The notes under the pieces are model-generated. The model was not told the DNA's origin. It did no database searches and saw only the letters and a list, made by a program, of their open reading frames with translations. DNA of 64,000 bases from Clostridiales bacterium (GTDB lineage Bacteria > Bacillota > Clostridia > Saccharofermentanales > Saccharofermentanaceae), in NCBI GenBank assembly GCA_017940895.1, contig JAGAXM010000005.1, positions 1-64,000 on the forward strand. The letters are read 5' to 3'. Numbering within the stretch: position 1 is the stretch's first letter; each line of letters opens with the position of its first letter. Positions 44,379 through 53,744 of this stretch are shown in pieces. Position numbers and translations under genes: made by a program.

Positions 44379-45089
44379 ATGAGTTTATTGGATTCATCTT
44401 TATGGGAGGTCATCAAGGCATCCCTGTCGCCGGACATCTGGAAAGACCTGTGGGGACCTATCGGAGAGACACTTTACATGACGGTCGTATCTTCGTTGAT
44501 CATGCTCGTGTTCGGACTTCTTATCGGAATACTTCTTACCGTGACCAACCCTGACGGACTTGTCCCCCTGAAGGCTTCGTACACGGTATCGGGTTGGATC
44601 ATCAACTGCTTAAGATCGTTGCCGCAGATGATAATGATCATCCTGATGATCCCGGTCGCGAGACTTATCTTCGGTAAGGCATACGGAACGAATGCATGTA
44701 TCATCGCCATCGCGGCAAGCTGTATACCGATGTATGCGAGGATAGTCGAGAGCAGCCTCCTCGAGATAGAGAAAGGAAAGATCGAGGCAGCGCAGGCGAT
44801 AGGAAGTAACAACTTGAGCATCGTGTTCAAGATACTTCTGCCGGAGACACTTCCTTCACTTATAAGAGGATTTACGGTATCGGTCATCTCGGTTCTGTCC
44901 ATGACGGCACTTGCGGGAATGTTCGGTGCAGGCGGCATAGGAGACATAGCAGTCAGATACGGTTATCAAAGATTCCAGCACGACAGGCTGTTCGCATGTG
45001 TATACATACTGATCATCCTGGTTCAGTTGATACAGGGCATAGGAAATCTTGTGTCCAAACAAATACTTAAAACAAGAAATTTAATCTGA
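44379..45089 (+). CDS. MetI-like ABC importer permease
   Basis: The ATG at 44379 follows GAGGAGG, giving 236 residues with five or six membrane helices. The ATPase-docking loop reads E-A-A-Q-A-I-G-S-N-N at about residues 138-147. It is of the MetI type and forms an importer with the flanking ATPase and NLPA lipoprotein. Confidence 0.9.
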   Translation: MSLLDSSLWEVIKASLSPDIWKDLWGPIGETLYMTVVSSLIMLVFGLLIGILLTVTNPDGLVPLKASYTVSGWIINCLRSLPQMIMIILMIPVARLIFGKAYGTNACIIAIAASCIPMYARIVESSLLEIEKGKIEAAQAIGSNNLSIVFKILLPETLPSLIRGFTVSVISVLSMTALAGMFGAGGIGDIAVRYGYQRFQHDRLFACVYILIILVQLIQGIGNLVSKQILKTRNLI

Positions 45090-45104
45090 AAAGAGGAGTT
45101 TATT

Positions 45105-46004
45105 ATGAAAAAGAACATTATTACAAAGAAGGTTACAGCAGCATTAATAGCAGGTGCATTGGCACTCTCATTCGCAGGATGCGCAGCAGGTGATACCGAG
45201 GTTGAAGCAAATGCTCAGGCGGCAGGCAATGCTGCTGCGGGAGAATCAAATGCTCCCACTGCAGAAGGTGAGACGGTAGTATTAAGAGGTATAGTAGACC
45301 TCGTACCCCACTCTGAGATCATCGAGCATGTAGCACCTCAGCTCGAGGAGCAGGGCATCCACATTGAGCTCGTATCAACAGCAGCAGATGCTACTACTAA
45401 CGAGAGACTTGCAGCAGGCGAGATCGACTTCAACTACTTCCAGCACTTGCCTTATCTCGAGAGCGAGAACGAGGCAAACGGTTATGATCTTGTAAGCGCA
45501 GGCGGCATCCACATCGAGCCTATCACGGCTTACTCCGATCTTTACACTTCCGTAGATGAAGTTCCCGACAATGCAGTAGTTGCTATCCCTAACGACGGTA
45601 CAAACGAGTACAGAGCTCTTCTCATCCTTGAGCAGAACGGCTTCATCGTTCTCGATGATGCAGCAAGAGATTCCCTGTCCGCTTCCGTAGCCGACATCGT
45701 TGAATATGTAAGACCTATCGAGATCGTAGAGATCGACTCCGCGCAGATCATCCCTACAAGAGACGACTACGATTTCTTCATCACAAATACCAATAAGGCG
45801 CTCGAGGCGGGTATCGATTCCGCGAAGCTCTTCAGTGAAGGCGAAGACAGCCCTTATGCAAATATCATAGCTATCAGAGCCGAAGATGCGAACAATCCCG
45901 CTATCCAGGCTCTTGTAGAAGTACTTCTGTCCGAAGAGACTCAGCAGTGGATCGCAGACAACTATAACGGAGCCGTCATCCCCGTTATCGATCTGGGTAA
46001 CTGA
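45105..46004 (+). CDS. MetQ/NLPA-like substrate-binding lipoprotein
   Basis: A 299-residue lipoprotein with a signal peptide ending S-F-A-G-C (Cys26), an Ala/Asn/Glu-rich linker, and an NLPA (MetQ) fold (G-I-V-D-L-V-P-H-S-E-I, F-N-Y-F-Q-H-L-P-Y-L). The family binds methionine or related sulfur compounds. Placed after the nitrogenase-like genes, it may deliver the substrate or a sulfur source to that enzyme. AAGAGGAG lies upstream of the ATG. Confidence 0.88.
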   Translation: MKKNIITKKVTAALIAGALALSFAGCAAGDTEVEANAQAAGNAAAGESNAPTAEGETVVLRGIVDLVPHSEIIEHVAPQLEEQGIHIELVSTAADATTNERLAAGEIDFNYFQHLPYLESENEANGYDLVSAGGIHIEPITAYSDLYTSVDEVPDNAVVAIPNDGTNEYRALLILEQNGFIVLDDAARDSLSASVADIVEYVRPIEIVEIDSAQIIPTRDDYDFFITNTNKALEAGIDSAKLFSEGEDSPYANIIAIRAEDANNPAIQALVEVLLSEETQQWIADNYNGAVIPVIDLGN

Positions 46005-46009
46005 TCAAC

Positions 46010-46543
46010 TTGAGTATCATCAAGACAAAGTACGGTGATCTCCTACCGTGCAGCGGTGCTTCCGATTACAGGAAGAAAAACCGCTGCGCGGTTTTATATT
46101 ATGATTCCGGTGCCGTAAGAAGCGTTTACTTGGAGGAGCCGTCTGTGCTTTCTTTTCCTGCAGGTGCATTTCAGGCAGAGTTTATCACCTTCTACGAAGA
46201 CGGCAGCGCGAAAAGAATCTTCCCTCTGTACGGACAGACCACCGCATACTGGAGCATCGAAGAGGAGATGGAGAATGCTCCTTACTATGACTTTAATATC
46301 GCAGGCGAGGTCCTGCATATAAGACCTCAGTGCATTTACTTCTATCCGTCGGGAAAGATCCGCAGTATAACTCTCTGGCCAGGCGATGAGATCAGCGTTA
46401 ACACTCCCGCCGGTATTATCCGCACGAGGCTTGGTGTCGAGCTTTATGAGAGCGGAAAGATACGAAGCATCCAGCCTTATAATGTTTTCAGACCTTTGAT
46501 GATGCATGCGGAGAATTCCTCTCTGCAGTTTCCCGAAGACTGA
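46010..46543 (+). CDS. MORN-like repeat protein at end of nitrogenase-like operon
   Basis: A 177-residue protein starting at TTG, five bases after the MetQ-like stop; the ribosome site is weak, so it probably depends on coupling. It has at least four short beta repeats of the form Y-x-S-G-x-I-R-S-I (Y-D-S-G-A-V-R-S-V, Y-E-D-G-S-A-K-R-I, Y-P-S-G-K-I-R-S-I, Y-E-S-G-K-I-R-S-I), like MORN repeats. No signal peptide or membrane helix is seen. Its role with the nitrogenase-like enzyme is unknown. Confidence 0.6.
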   Translation: MSIIKTKYGDLLPCSGASDYRKKNRCAVLYYDSGAVRSVYLEEPSVLSFPAGAFQAEFITFYEDGSAKRIFPLYGQTTAYWSIEEEMENAPYYDFNIAGEVLHIRPQCIYFYPSGKIRSITLWPGDEISVNTPAGIIRTRLGVELYESGKIRSIQPYNVFRPLMMHAENSSLQFPED

Positions 46544-46588
46544 TATAATTTCCTCAGGATGATGTTAACGTCATAAGGGGGATAGAAA

Positions 46589-47614
46589 ATGGAGACAACA
46601 AACAGTAAAAGACTATGGATCTACATCGCCATCGCATACGGTGTGACGGCAGTGATGACGTTGTTCATGGCGATAGGTAAGGGCAGAGACGTTGACCTTA
46701 CGGCTTTTGTTAACGTGCAGATGATGTACCCCGCGTGCGGCGTTATCTTAGGTAAGCTCATCGCGAGGAAAGAAGGCGAGAAGCTTCCCCTGGGACTTTA
46801 CATTACTACACTCATCACGACAGGTGTCATGATGCTGCTGGCACTCGTGTCGATCATCATTCCGATGGAGCCTATGGATATGGCGGGGACGCCGATGGAT
46901 ATATGGAATCTGTTGTCGCAGCTGGTCCTTGTTTTGGCAGCGGTTGTCGGTTATGTCTTCACCTGGACGTGCAGCAAGGAAAGCAGAAGGCTTAACGGCT
47001 TGAGCCGTAACAACATCAAGTGGAGCGTTATCCTGGTAGTTGTTTTCACGATTCTTACTTTCGCGAGGATCATCATCCCGAATCTTATCGCAGGAAACGG
47101 TCTGCAGCCGTTGATAGAGGCTTTGTCAGAACCTATGGTTCTAATGAATCTTCTGGTTCTTCCCATAAATTTCTTTATGACATGGATCGCATTCTTCGGT
47201 GAGGAATACGGATGGAGATATTATCTTCAGCCTGTTATGCAGAATAAGTTCGGCAACAGGATCGGAGTTTTGCTGTTAGGTGTTGTCTGGGCTGTATGGC
47301 ACATCGGTGCAGACTTCATGTATTACACCACTACAGACGGTCCTCAGATGTTTGTTGAGCAGATCATCGCATGTGTGGCATTCGCGATCTTCTTCGGCTA
47401 CGCATACATGAAGACCAACAATATATGGGTGCCTGTGATCATGCATTATATCAACAACAATCTGGGAGTCCTTTTTAACGGCGGTACAGCTCAGGACCAG
47501 CATGTGGCATGGAGCGAACTGCCTCTCTTACTTGTCGCACTTCTTCCTATGATCATCTTTATACTTATGCCGGTATTTAATAAGAAATCTGATTGTACTG
47601 TTCAGGAGCGTTAA
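46589..47614 (+). CDS. CPBP-family intramembrane glutamic protease
   Basis: A 341-residue multi-span membrane protein with the motif E-E-Y-G-W-R (about residue 205), W-x-x-W-H-I-G-A-D (about 236) and a late His in H-Y-I-N-N-N. These are CPBP active-site positions. AGGGGG precedes the ATG. It is only distantly like the CPBP gene at 21667. Its stop overlaps that of the convergent XRE gene by four bases. Confidence 0.87.
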   Translation: METTNSKRLWIYIAIAYGVTAVMTLFMAIGKGRDVDLTAFVNVQMMYPACGVILGKLIARKEGEKLPLGLYITTLITTGVMMLLALVSIIIPMEPMDMAGTPMDIWNLLSQLVLVLAAVVGYVFTWTCSKESRRLNGLSRNNIKWSVILVVVFTILTFARIIIPNLIAGNGLQPLIEALSEPMVLMNLLVLPINFFMTWIAFFGEEYGWRYYLQPVMQNKFGNRIGVLLLGVVWAVWHIGADFMYYTTTDGPQMFVEQIIACVAFAIFFGYAYMKTNNIWVPVIMHYINNNLGVLFNGGTAQDQHVAWSELPLLLVALLPMIIFILMPVFNKKSDCTVQER

Positions 47615-47955
47615 TCCAAGCCTTGATTTTCTAATAATGATAGGAGATTTCTCAGGTGCTCTTCATCATATTCTTTGCATCGGTCAACAACAGAAAAGAG
47701 CAGGGGAGATGAGTTTTTATCTACCATAATGAAATCCGGTGATTTGCTCTTGCTGTTGCCGGTAAGGTAGTCGACAGATACGTTGAAGGCCTTAGCCATT
47801 TCTTTTACAACTTGGATGGAAGGCTTTCTAGTTCCGGCTTCGTAGCGTTGATAAGCGGGTTGTGTGACGCCGATTAATTCTGCTGCTTGTGCTTGAGTAA
47901 GCTGTAGTTTGTTTCTGCATTCTGCTAATCGTTCTGTTTTGATGTTGCTTTGCAT
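47611..47955 (-). CDS. XRE-family transcriptional regulator
   Basis: The ATG at 47955 follows GGAGG at about eleven bases; a TTG six codons upstream is less likely. The 114 residues have an N-terminal Cro-like helix-turn-helix (L-T-Q-A-Q-A-A-E-L-I-G-V-T-Q-P-A-Y-Q-R-Y-E) and a short C-terminal dimerisation part. It is divergent from the 124-aa gene, with paired operators between them. Confidence 0.85.
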   Translation of the reverse strand: MQSNIKTERLAECRNKLQLTQAQAAELIGVTQPAYQRYEAGTRKPSIQVVKEMAKAFNVSVDYLTGNSKSKSPDFIMVDKNSSPLLFSVVDRCKEYDEEHLRNLLSLLENQGLD

Positions 47956-48009
47956 AGTGGTTTTCGCCTCCAACAGCTGATGAAGTGATTATAACAATAC
48001 TCTTGAAAA

Positions 48010-48049
48010 ATACCAATGGTATGTTGTAATATTATCATACCAATGGAAT
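48010..48049. promoter_or_regulatory. Paired XRE operators
   Basis: ATACCAATGGTAT (48010-48022) is a perfect palindrome with a central A. ATACCAATGGAAT (48037-48049) repeats it with two changes. The centres are 27 bases apart in the divergent gap between the XRE gene and the 124-aa gene, consistent with cooperative phage-repressor-like binding. Confidence 0.7.
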
Positions 48050-48065
48050 ATAAGGAGGATTTAAC

Positions 48066-48440
48066 ATGGGCACTTGGATAGCCGCAGCAGGCAAATTATG
48101 GGTAAAACCTGAACCGGACGAGAATATGATAAGGGAGTTTATTAAGTTCAATAAATCTACTTGTCCTCATGGTTACAGTGAAGATGAGATTTTCCCTAAC
48201 TCTTGGTTCTTTGATGAGAATAATATGCTTGCTTCTACAGCCGGAAAGTTTTGCGAACCGGAAATATGGTATAGGCATATGAAGAAGTATTTCTTTGAAG
48301 AGCGAGGGTACTGGCTTGATGGGGATCCCCTAATTGTAGGCGAGGACTATTATGACTTTCAGAATCTGTGTAGGCAGAGAAACGCAGAATACGAAAAGTG
48401 GATTGAGCGAAGAAATAAGCTAGAAGGAGAGTGGTACTAA
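48066..48440 (+). CDS. Hypothetical protein, 124 aa
   Basis: A soluble 124-residue protein, rich in aromatic residues (W-F-F-D, I-W-Y-R-H-M-K-K-Y-F-F), behind AAGGAGG. No family was recognised. It is divergent from the XRE gene, with the XRE operators in its promoter, and lies directly upstream of hicAB. Its AT-richer composition suggests recent arrival with the toxin-antitoxin pair. Confidence 0.55.
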   Translation: MGTWIAAAGKLWVKPEPDENMIREFIKFNKSTCPHGYSEDEIFPNSWFFDENNMLASTAGKFCEPEIWYRHMKKYFFEERGYWLDGDPLIVGEDYYDFQNLCRQRNAEYEKWIERRNKLEGEWY

Positions 48441-48489
48441 ATATAGTTGCAAAACATCCGATGGCGTTCTATTATGGAGATATGTGGTT

Positions 48490-48750
48490 ATGGCAAGGTG
48501 GAAGCGTGTTGAAGAGAAATTGATAAACTTCGGCCAAGATATTTCTTTCGCAGAAATAGTGACACTGCTTGAACACTACGGATACAGACTGGACAATTCA
48601 GGAAGAACCAGTGGTTCCCGTATCAGATTTGTTAAGGATTCACACTGCGATATATTGCTCCATAAGCCTCACCCGCAGAAATATCTCAAGGCATATGTTG
48701 TAAAGCATTTGCACGAGCTGATTGAACAGGAGGGCTATTGGGATGAGTAA
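48490..48750 (+). CDS. hicA: HicA-type mRNA interferase toxin
   Basis: The ATG at 48490 follows GGAG at ten bases; a GTG two codons earlier is possible. The 86-residue protein has the HicA double-stranded-RNA-binding-like fold: L-L-E-H-Y-G-Y, S-G-R-T-S-G-S-R-I-R-F and L-H-K-P-H-P. The usual catalytic His after G-S is Arg here, as in a HicA subgroup with the T-S-G-S-R motif. HicA cleaves mRNA when free of HicB. It overlaps hicB by eight bases. Confidence 0.82.
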   Translation: MARWKRVEEKLINFGQDISFAEIVTLLEHYGYRLDNSGRTSGSRIRFVKDSHCDILLHKPHPQKYLKAYVVKHLHELIEQEGYWDE

Positions 48751-49084
48751 CTATTTGGAATACAAGGGCTATATAGGCAGTATTGAGTTCTCAGATGAGG
48801 ATATGGTCTTCTATGGCAAAGTACAGGGAATAAGATCTTTGATATCTTATGAGGGTAATAGTGCTAAGAGCCTTATTAAAGATTTCCATGAGGCTGTAGA
48901 TGATTATCTGGATCTATGTGCTGAAAGAGGAACAGACCCGGAACGTTCATATAAAGGAACCTTCAATATCAGGATAGCCCCGGAACTTCATAAGTCAGCT
49001 GCAATATATGCTTATACCCATCAGATTTCGCTAAATTCGGTTGTAGAAAAAGCTCTTACAGGGTTTATAGAATCGCAGAGTTAA
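48743..49084 (+). CDS. hicB: HicB-type antitoxin
   Basis: The ATG at 48743 gives 113 residues. The N terminus (Y-K-G-Y-I-G-S-I-E-F-S, F-Y-G-K-V-Q-G-I) is the degenerate RNase H-like HicB fold. The C terminus (F-N-I-R-I-A-P-E-L-H-K-S-A-A-I-Y-A) is a ribbon-helix-helix DNA-binding domain for autoregulation. The toxin-first order is normal for hicAB. Confidence 0.88.
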   Translation: MSNYLEYKGYIGSIEFSDEDMVFYGKVQGIRSLISYEGNSAKSLIKDFHEAVDDYLDLCAERGTDPERSYKGTFNIRIAPELHKSAAIYAYTHQISLNSVVEKALTGFIESQS

Positions 49085-49120
49085 TAGCCATTACCTCTCG
49101 GATAATGATAGAATACCTGC

Positions 49121-50953
49121 ATGAGTTCGAAGAATAAAGACAGTTCGTTAAGACATCTTTTTTATGCTATGAAACAGATATGGGAAGCGGATAAACTGCT
49201 TCTCGTATTTACTTTGTTCAAGAATTCGATCGAGCAGGTCTTCTATGTATTCTTCTTTGTTTACCTGACAAAGTACATTTTCAACTGCATCGAGAATAAT
49301 ATCGAGTACAGCCGCCTGTTTTGGTTCCTTGTGATCGCATGCTCGGGTCACATCTGCATCCACTTCATCTGCGGCTGGTATGAGACCTATAGGAAGATCA
49401 AGACGCCCGAGGTCTACAGGCATATCTTCCACAGAGTAATCGATCTGTCCGACACACTTGAACTTAAGGATTACGAGTCTCCCGAGTTCTACGACAAGTA
49501 CGCGAGAGCTCTTGATAACTGCGTTGATCAGGCGATGAACATCGCGATCAAGACGGGCGTGTATATCGGTAATGTTATCTCCACTATCATGTCTGTATTT
49601 ATCGCAGTCACGGTCGATCCCGCGTTCCTCGTGTTCCTGATCGTTCCTATGATCGTGAGCCTCTACTTCGGCAAGAAGAATGCCAAGACGAACTTCGAGC
49701 GTGAGAAGGCTGTCACGCGTGACAAGCGTACGGCAGAGTATGTTAAGCGCGTTTACTACGAGAAGAAATATGCCGCTGAGGTAAGACTCTATGATGTTAA
49801 CGACCTGATGCTTCAGAAACAGGAAGAAGCCGTCGATAGGATGGAGAAGGTCTCACTCGGATACAGAATGAAGACCGCCTTCTATTCGTTCATCATGAAG
49901 GGAAGTTATTCGATCTTCGCAGGCATAGTCGCATACTTCTATGTAGTGTTCCGCGTTAAGTACGGCAACGTCGCTGACGTCTCGAGTTATGTCGCCATGA
50001 TCACCGCAATGTCGTTCTCCACATACCAGCTTAAAGCGGCAGTAGAGAACAGAATCTATATCTTTAACGAGTCGAAGCTGTTCGAGAACCTGGAAGAGTT
50101 CCTTGAGCAGGACAGAAAGCCAAAGGAAGAGAAGATCGTGCTTGACGAGATCGAATCGGTTGAGCTTAAGAACGTGACTTTCACATACCCCGGTGCGAAT
50201 ACGCCTACCATTAACGGCGTCAGCTTCAAGTGGAGTAAGGGCGAGAAGATAGCCATCGTAGGCTACAACGGTGCCGGCAAGACGACGCTCATCAAGCTTC
50301 TCATGGGGCTCTACCCCGTGACGGAGGGTCAGATCCTTGTAAACGGCATCGACATCAACGAGATCGACCTCGATGTGTACCGCGACAGATTCGGCACGGT
50401 CTTCCAGGACCTTCAGGTGTTCGCGATGACACTTTCTGAGAACGTTCTCATGCGAAGACCCGAGGGCGAGGAAGACTACGCGAAAGTACGAAAAGCACTC
50501 GAGGACGCACAGTTCGACTGCGGGCACAGAGGCCTTACCAAGGGACTCGATACAGTAATAAGCCGCGAGTTCGACGAGGAGGGTTTTGTTCCTTCCGGCG
50601 GACAGGCGCAGAAGATCGCCATCGCTAGAGTTTTCGCAGCGCAGCCTGACATGGTAATCCTCGATGAGCCTTCGTCGGCTCTCGATCCGCTTGCCGAGTA
50701 CAACATGTACCGCAACATGATGAAGCTGTCCGAGGGCAAGGGCGTCATCTTCATCTCGCACAGACTGTCGTCCGCGAGAATGGCTGATGAGATCTACCTT
50801 GTGAAGGACGGTAAGATCGTGGAGCAGGGAACGCATGAGCAGATGATGGCGCTTAACGGTTACTATCACGAGATGTTTATGCTGCAGGCCGAGAACTATC
50901 AGGACAGCCTGCCCGAAGAGATCATGAAAGGAGCTGCTGCTTTCTATGGCTAA
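49121..50953 (+). CDS. ABC exporter subunit (membrane plus ATPase domain)
   Basis: The 610-residue half-transporter has an N-terminal membrane domain (about 20-330) and a C-terminal ATPase with Walker A G-Y-N-G-A-G-K-T-T, signature P-S-G-G-Q-A-Q-K, Walker B V-I-L-D-E-P-S-S-A-L-D and the H-loop I-S-H-R. It lacks an N-terminal C39 peptidase domain. The next half-transporter overlaps it by eight bases, so they form a heterodimer. Export of peptides or lipids is likely; the substrate is unknown. Confidence 0.88.
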   Translation: MSSKNKDSSLRHLFYAMKQIWEADKLLLVFTLFKNSIEQVFYVFFFVYLTKYIFNCIENNIEYSRLFWFLVIACSGHICIHFICGWYETYRKIKTPEVYRHIFHRVIDLSDTLELKDYESPEFYDKYARALDNCVDQAMNIAIKTGVYIGNVISTIMSVFIAVTVDPAFLVFLIVPMIVSLYFGKKNAKTNFEREKAVTRDKRTAEYVKRVYYEKKYAAEVRLYDVNDLMLQKQEEAVDRMEKVSLGYRMKTAFYSFIMKGSYSIFAGIVAYFYVVFRVKYGNVADVSSYVAMITAMSFSTYQLKAAVENRIYIFNESKLFENLEEFLEQDRKPKEEKIVLDEIESVELKNVTFTYPGANTPTINGVSFKWSKGEKIAIVGYNGAGKTTLIKLLMGLYPVTEGQILVNGIDINEIDLDVYRDRFGTVFQDLQVFAMTLSENVLMRRPEGEEDYAKVRKALEDAQFDCGHRGLTKGLDTVISREFDEEGFVPSGGQAQKIAIARVFAAQPDMVILDEPSSALDPLAEYNMYRNMMKLSEGKGVIFISHRLSSARMADEIYLVKDGKIVEQGTHEQMMALNGYYHEMFMLQAENYQDSLPEEIMKGAAAFYG

Positions 50954-52757
50954 GAAAGAAAACGACATCTCCATCAAGCGCATTATTCAGAATGCGTTCT
51001 TCATGATCAAGTATGCTTCGCACTACGATAAGCCCCTTATCACGCGCATCATGGTGCTCTTTATCCTGTCCAAGGCTGGTAAAGCTATCAACGATACTTT
51101 CATCCTTAAGATGATCATCAACGGCCTTACGGGCAAGGCGGAGTTCTCGTCAATGATCGTTCTCCTTCTTATCTCGCTCGTGCTTGTTGTATGCCTTGAG
51201 TGGATCAATCAGCTGATCGACGAGTGGTCGAAGGCGAAACTTATTAAGCTTTCCGGCACTATCCAGAGAGACCTTATCGAGAACAACAGTAAGATGGATC
51301 TTATCTGCTACGATGATCCCGAATACTACAACACATATGTCATAGTCGCTGGCAACGCGGATACGGCGATAGAGCAGACGGTCATGGTCGTAAGTAAGAC
51401 CATCGGAGGCATTGTCGCATTGGGTATCGCTTCTGCCATGATCTTTACGATCGATCCGCTTCTCGCGGTATTCCCGATCGCAGGCTTCACGGTAAACCTT
51501 CTGACTCGCTTCAAGATCGAGCAGCTGCAGTACAGCTGGGACGTCGCGAATAAGACTGCGATACGTAAGGCGAACTATTCGCAGCGCGTCTTCTATCAGC
51601 CCGAGTATGCCAAGGAGTGTAAGCTTACGGACGTTAAGGTCCCGCTGAAACAGCAGTTCGATGACGCGCTTGATGAGGCGACCGCGGCAGGTAAAAAGTA
51701 CGGTCCGAAGCTTACATGGATCTCGCTTATCAACTGGATCTCGGTATTCACGGTATTCTCGTTCTTCGCGATCCCTGCGTACTTAGGCTACCTCGCGCTT
51801 GTGCTTCGTAAGATCGCATTGGGCGATGTCGCTTCCGGTAATAACGCATCGAACTACATAAGAAGCAATCTTAATGAGATCAACTTCTGCCTCGTCGATT
51901 TCCAGCAGATAGGTCAGTATGCGGAGAAGTTCAGACAGATGCTCGACTATAAGCCGGTCATCGAGAAGGCGGACGGACTGACACCAGCAGAAGGTGCGGC
52001 GACGCTCGCACTCGAGAACGTTTCTTTCCGTTATCCGCACTCCGAGAAGGATACATTATGCAACATTAATCTTGAGATCAAGCCCGGCGAGAAGATCGCT
52101 ATCGTTGGTGAGAACGGTGCGGGTAAGACTACCTTCGTTAAGCTTTTGATGAGGCTGTACGACATCACATCGGGAAGCATAAAGTACGGCGGTCACGACA
52201 TCCGTGAGTACGCGACAGATGAGTACAGGAAGAAGATCGGTGCGGTCTTCCAGGACTACAACATCTATGCCGCGTCTCTTGCCGAGAATGTCCTTATGCG
52301 TAAAGTATCGGAAGAAGATGCAGACACCGTAGTTAAGGCGCTCGAGAAGGCGGACTTCGGAAAGAAACTGAAGAAGCTTCCCGACGGCATCAACACGCAG
52401 TTAACCAAGGAGTTCAGCGAGGAAGGCACGAACCTGTCAGGCGGTGAGAGCCAGAAGGTCGCGATCTCGAGAATCTTCGCAGGTTCCGGCGACAGGACGA
52501 TATCGATTCTCGACGAGCCTTCGTCTGCGCTCGATCCGGTCTCGGAATATAAACTTAACAAGAACCTCATCGAGAATGCCAAGAATGACACGATCATCTT
52601 CATCTCGCACAGACTGTCCACGACCAGGATGGCTGACAGGATCTACCTTTTCGAGCAGGGCACGATAAAAGAGCAGGGTACGCACGACGAGCTGATGGCG
52701 CTTAACGGCCGATACCGTGAGATGTTCGACCGCCAGGCGCAGAATTATATTGTCTGA
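50946..52757 (+). CDS. ABC exporter subunit (membrane plus ATPase domain)
   Basis: A 603-residue partner of the previous gene: membrane domain about 20-340, then an ATPase with G-E-N-G-A-G-K-T-T, L-S-G-G-E-S-Q-K-V-A-I-S-R, S-I-L-D-E-P-S-S-A-L-D and I-S-H-R. The start overlaps the previous stop by eight bases. Both subunits keep consensus-like catalytic motifs, so neither ATPase site is obviously degenerate. The gene converges on a methyltransferase gene two bases away. Confidence 0.88.
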   Translation: MAKKENDISIKRIIQNAFFMIKYASHYDKPLITRIMVLFILSKAGKAINDTFILKMIINGLTGKAEFSSMIVLLLISLVLVVCLEWINQLIDEWSKAKLIKLSGTIQRDLIENNSKMDLICYDDPEYYNTYVIVAGNADTAIEQTVMVVSKTIGGIVALGIASAMIFTIDPLLAVFPIAGFTVNLLTRFKIEQLQYSWDVANKTAIRKANYSQRVFYQPEYAKECKLTDVKVPLKQQFDDALDEATAAGKKYGPKLTWISLINWISVFTVFSFFAIPAYLGYLALVLRKIALGDVASGNNASNYIRSNLNEINFCLVDFQQIGQYAEKFRQMLDYKPVIEKADGLTPAEGAATLALENVSFRYPHSEKDTLCNINLEIKPGEKIAIVGENGAGKTTFVKLLMRLYDITSGSIKYGGHDIREYATDEYRKKIGAVFQDYNIYAASLAENVLMRKVSEEDADTVVKALEKADFGKKLKKLPDGINTQLTKEFSEEGTNLSGGESQKVAISRIFAGSGDRTISILDEPSSALDPVSEYKLNKNLIENAKNDTIIFISHRLSTTRMADRIYLFEQGTIKEQGTHDELMALNGRYREMFDRQAQNYIV

Positions 52758-52759
52758 TC

Positions 52760-53488
52760 TTACTTTCGTGCAGTGATGCCGTAACACCATCTTTGAAGTC
52801 TGATGAAGCCACTTACTGTGTTGCGTGCGATGTATTCGTCAAGAAGCGCATCGTCGGGCGCGCCTTCGAGGATCGGGACTTTTGTCAGGAATCCTTTGAA
52901 CGCCTCTCTGTCCTTGAAGTAATCGCGCTCGCATATCGGTACCAGTGTCACGTCGTTGAAGCCCGCGCGTATCACGTTCTCGTAGTCGGTGATGCTGACG
53001 GGTACGGGATCATTCCAGCCCTGTCCGCCGCCGAAGATCATCTTTAACTCCCAGCAGTCGTACTTGTCTACGCCTCTTATCAGAAGGTGTCCTCCGGGCT
53101 TGAGGCAGCGGTGGATCTGCCTTGCGTCGGTTATGGTGTGACGCGCTACCACCATGTCGTAGTACTCATCCGGAACATCCATCTTGAGGTTGTCCATCAC
53201 GCGGAAAGTGATGTCTTTTCTTCCGCTTGCCTCAAGATTTCTGTTCGCAGTCGCGATCATCTGAGGTGAGTAATCCGTCGCGGTGATCCCGGCACACTCG
53301 GGGTAATTCGCGATGACTTTCTCGCCGCCGCCGGTGCCGAGGTCGAGGACTTGTGAGTCACGGGTCACGAGCGAACGCAGGATCTCATAAAGATCCCAGT
53401 CTGTCAGACTCTCGGACCGGATGTCGAACTCATCGAACTTCCAGGAAGCGAGTCTCTCGTAGTAGTCAAAATAGTTGTCGTGAAGCAT
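52760..53488 (-). CDS. Class I SAM-dependent methyltransferase
   Basis: The ATG at 53488 follows AAAGGAGG at about ten bases, giving 242 residues. SAM-binding motif I is V-L-D-L-G-T-G-G-G-E (about residue 49); motif II follows as A-T-D-Y-S-P-Q-M, and R-C-L-K-P-G-G-H-L-L is the post-motif strand. This is a small-molecule methyltransferase; the substrate is unknown. Confidence 0.87.
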   Translation of the reverse strand: MLHDNYFDYYERLASWKFDEFDIRSESLTDWDLYEILRSLVTRDSQVLDLGTGGGEKVIANYPECAGITATDYSPQMIATANRNLEASGRKDITFRVMDNLKMDVPDEYYDMVVARHTITDARQIHRCLKPGGHLLIRGVDKYDCWELKMIFGGGQGWNDPVPVSITDYENVIRAGFNDVTLVPICERDYFKDREAFKGFLTKVPILEGAPDDALLDEYIARNTVSGFIRLQRWCYGITARK

Positions 53489-53744
53489 AAAAATAGAACC
53501 TCCTTTCACGAACAGCAAAAAACTTGCGCCGGAGCGCTGTGCTTTGTCATTCATGATGAGATTCTGAGGTTCTTATCATTATTAACCCCGCCCGTAAGAG
53601 CGTCGCGGCAACGGAACGCGAATAACTAATTGATCCGTTACTCCTTTATCGTAATGCCTGATGATCCTTAAGTCAATAATACATACACCTGCCGGCAAGT
53701 CCGATATAATTAAGAAAACACTGAATACAATGAGGATAGACAAT

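Noticed and set aside
49853..50983. A long open frame (about 376 codons) antisense to the first ABC exporter gene.
   Set aside because: It is a codon-phase shadow of a strongly coding plus-strand gene with clear ATPase motifs; its translation has no recognisable domain.
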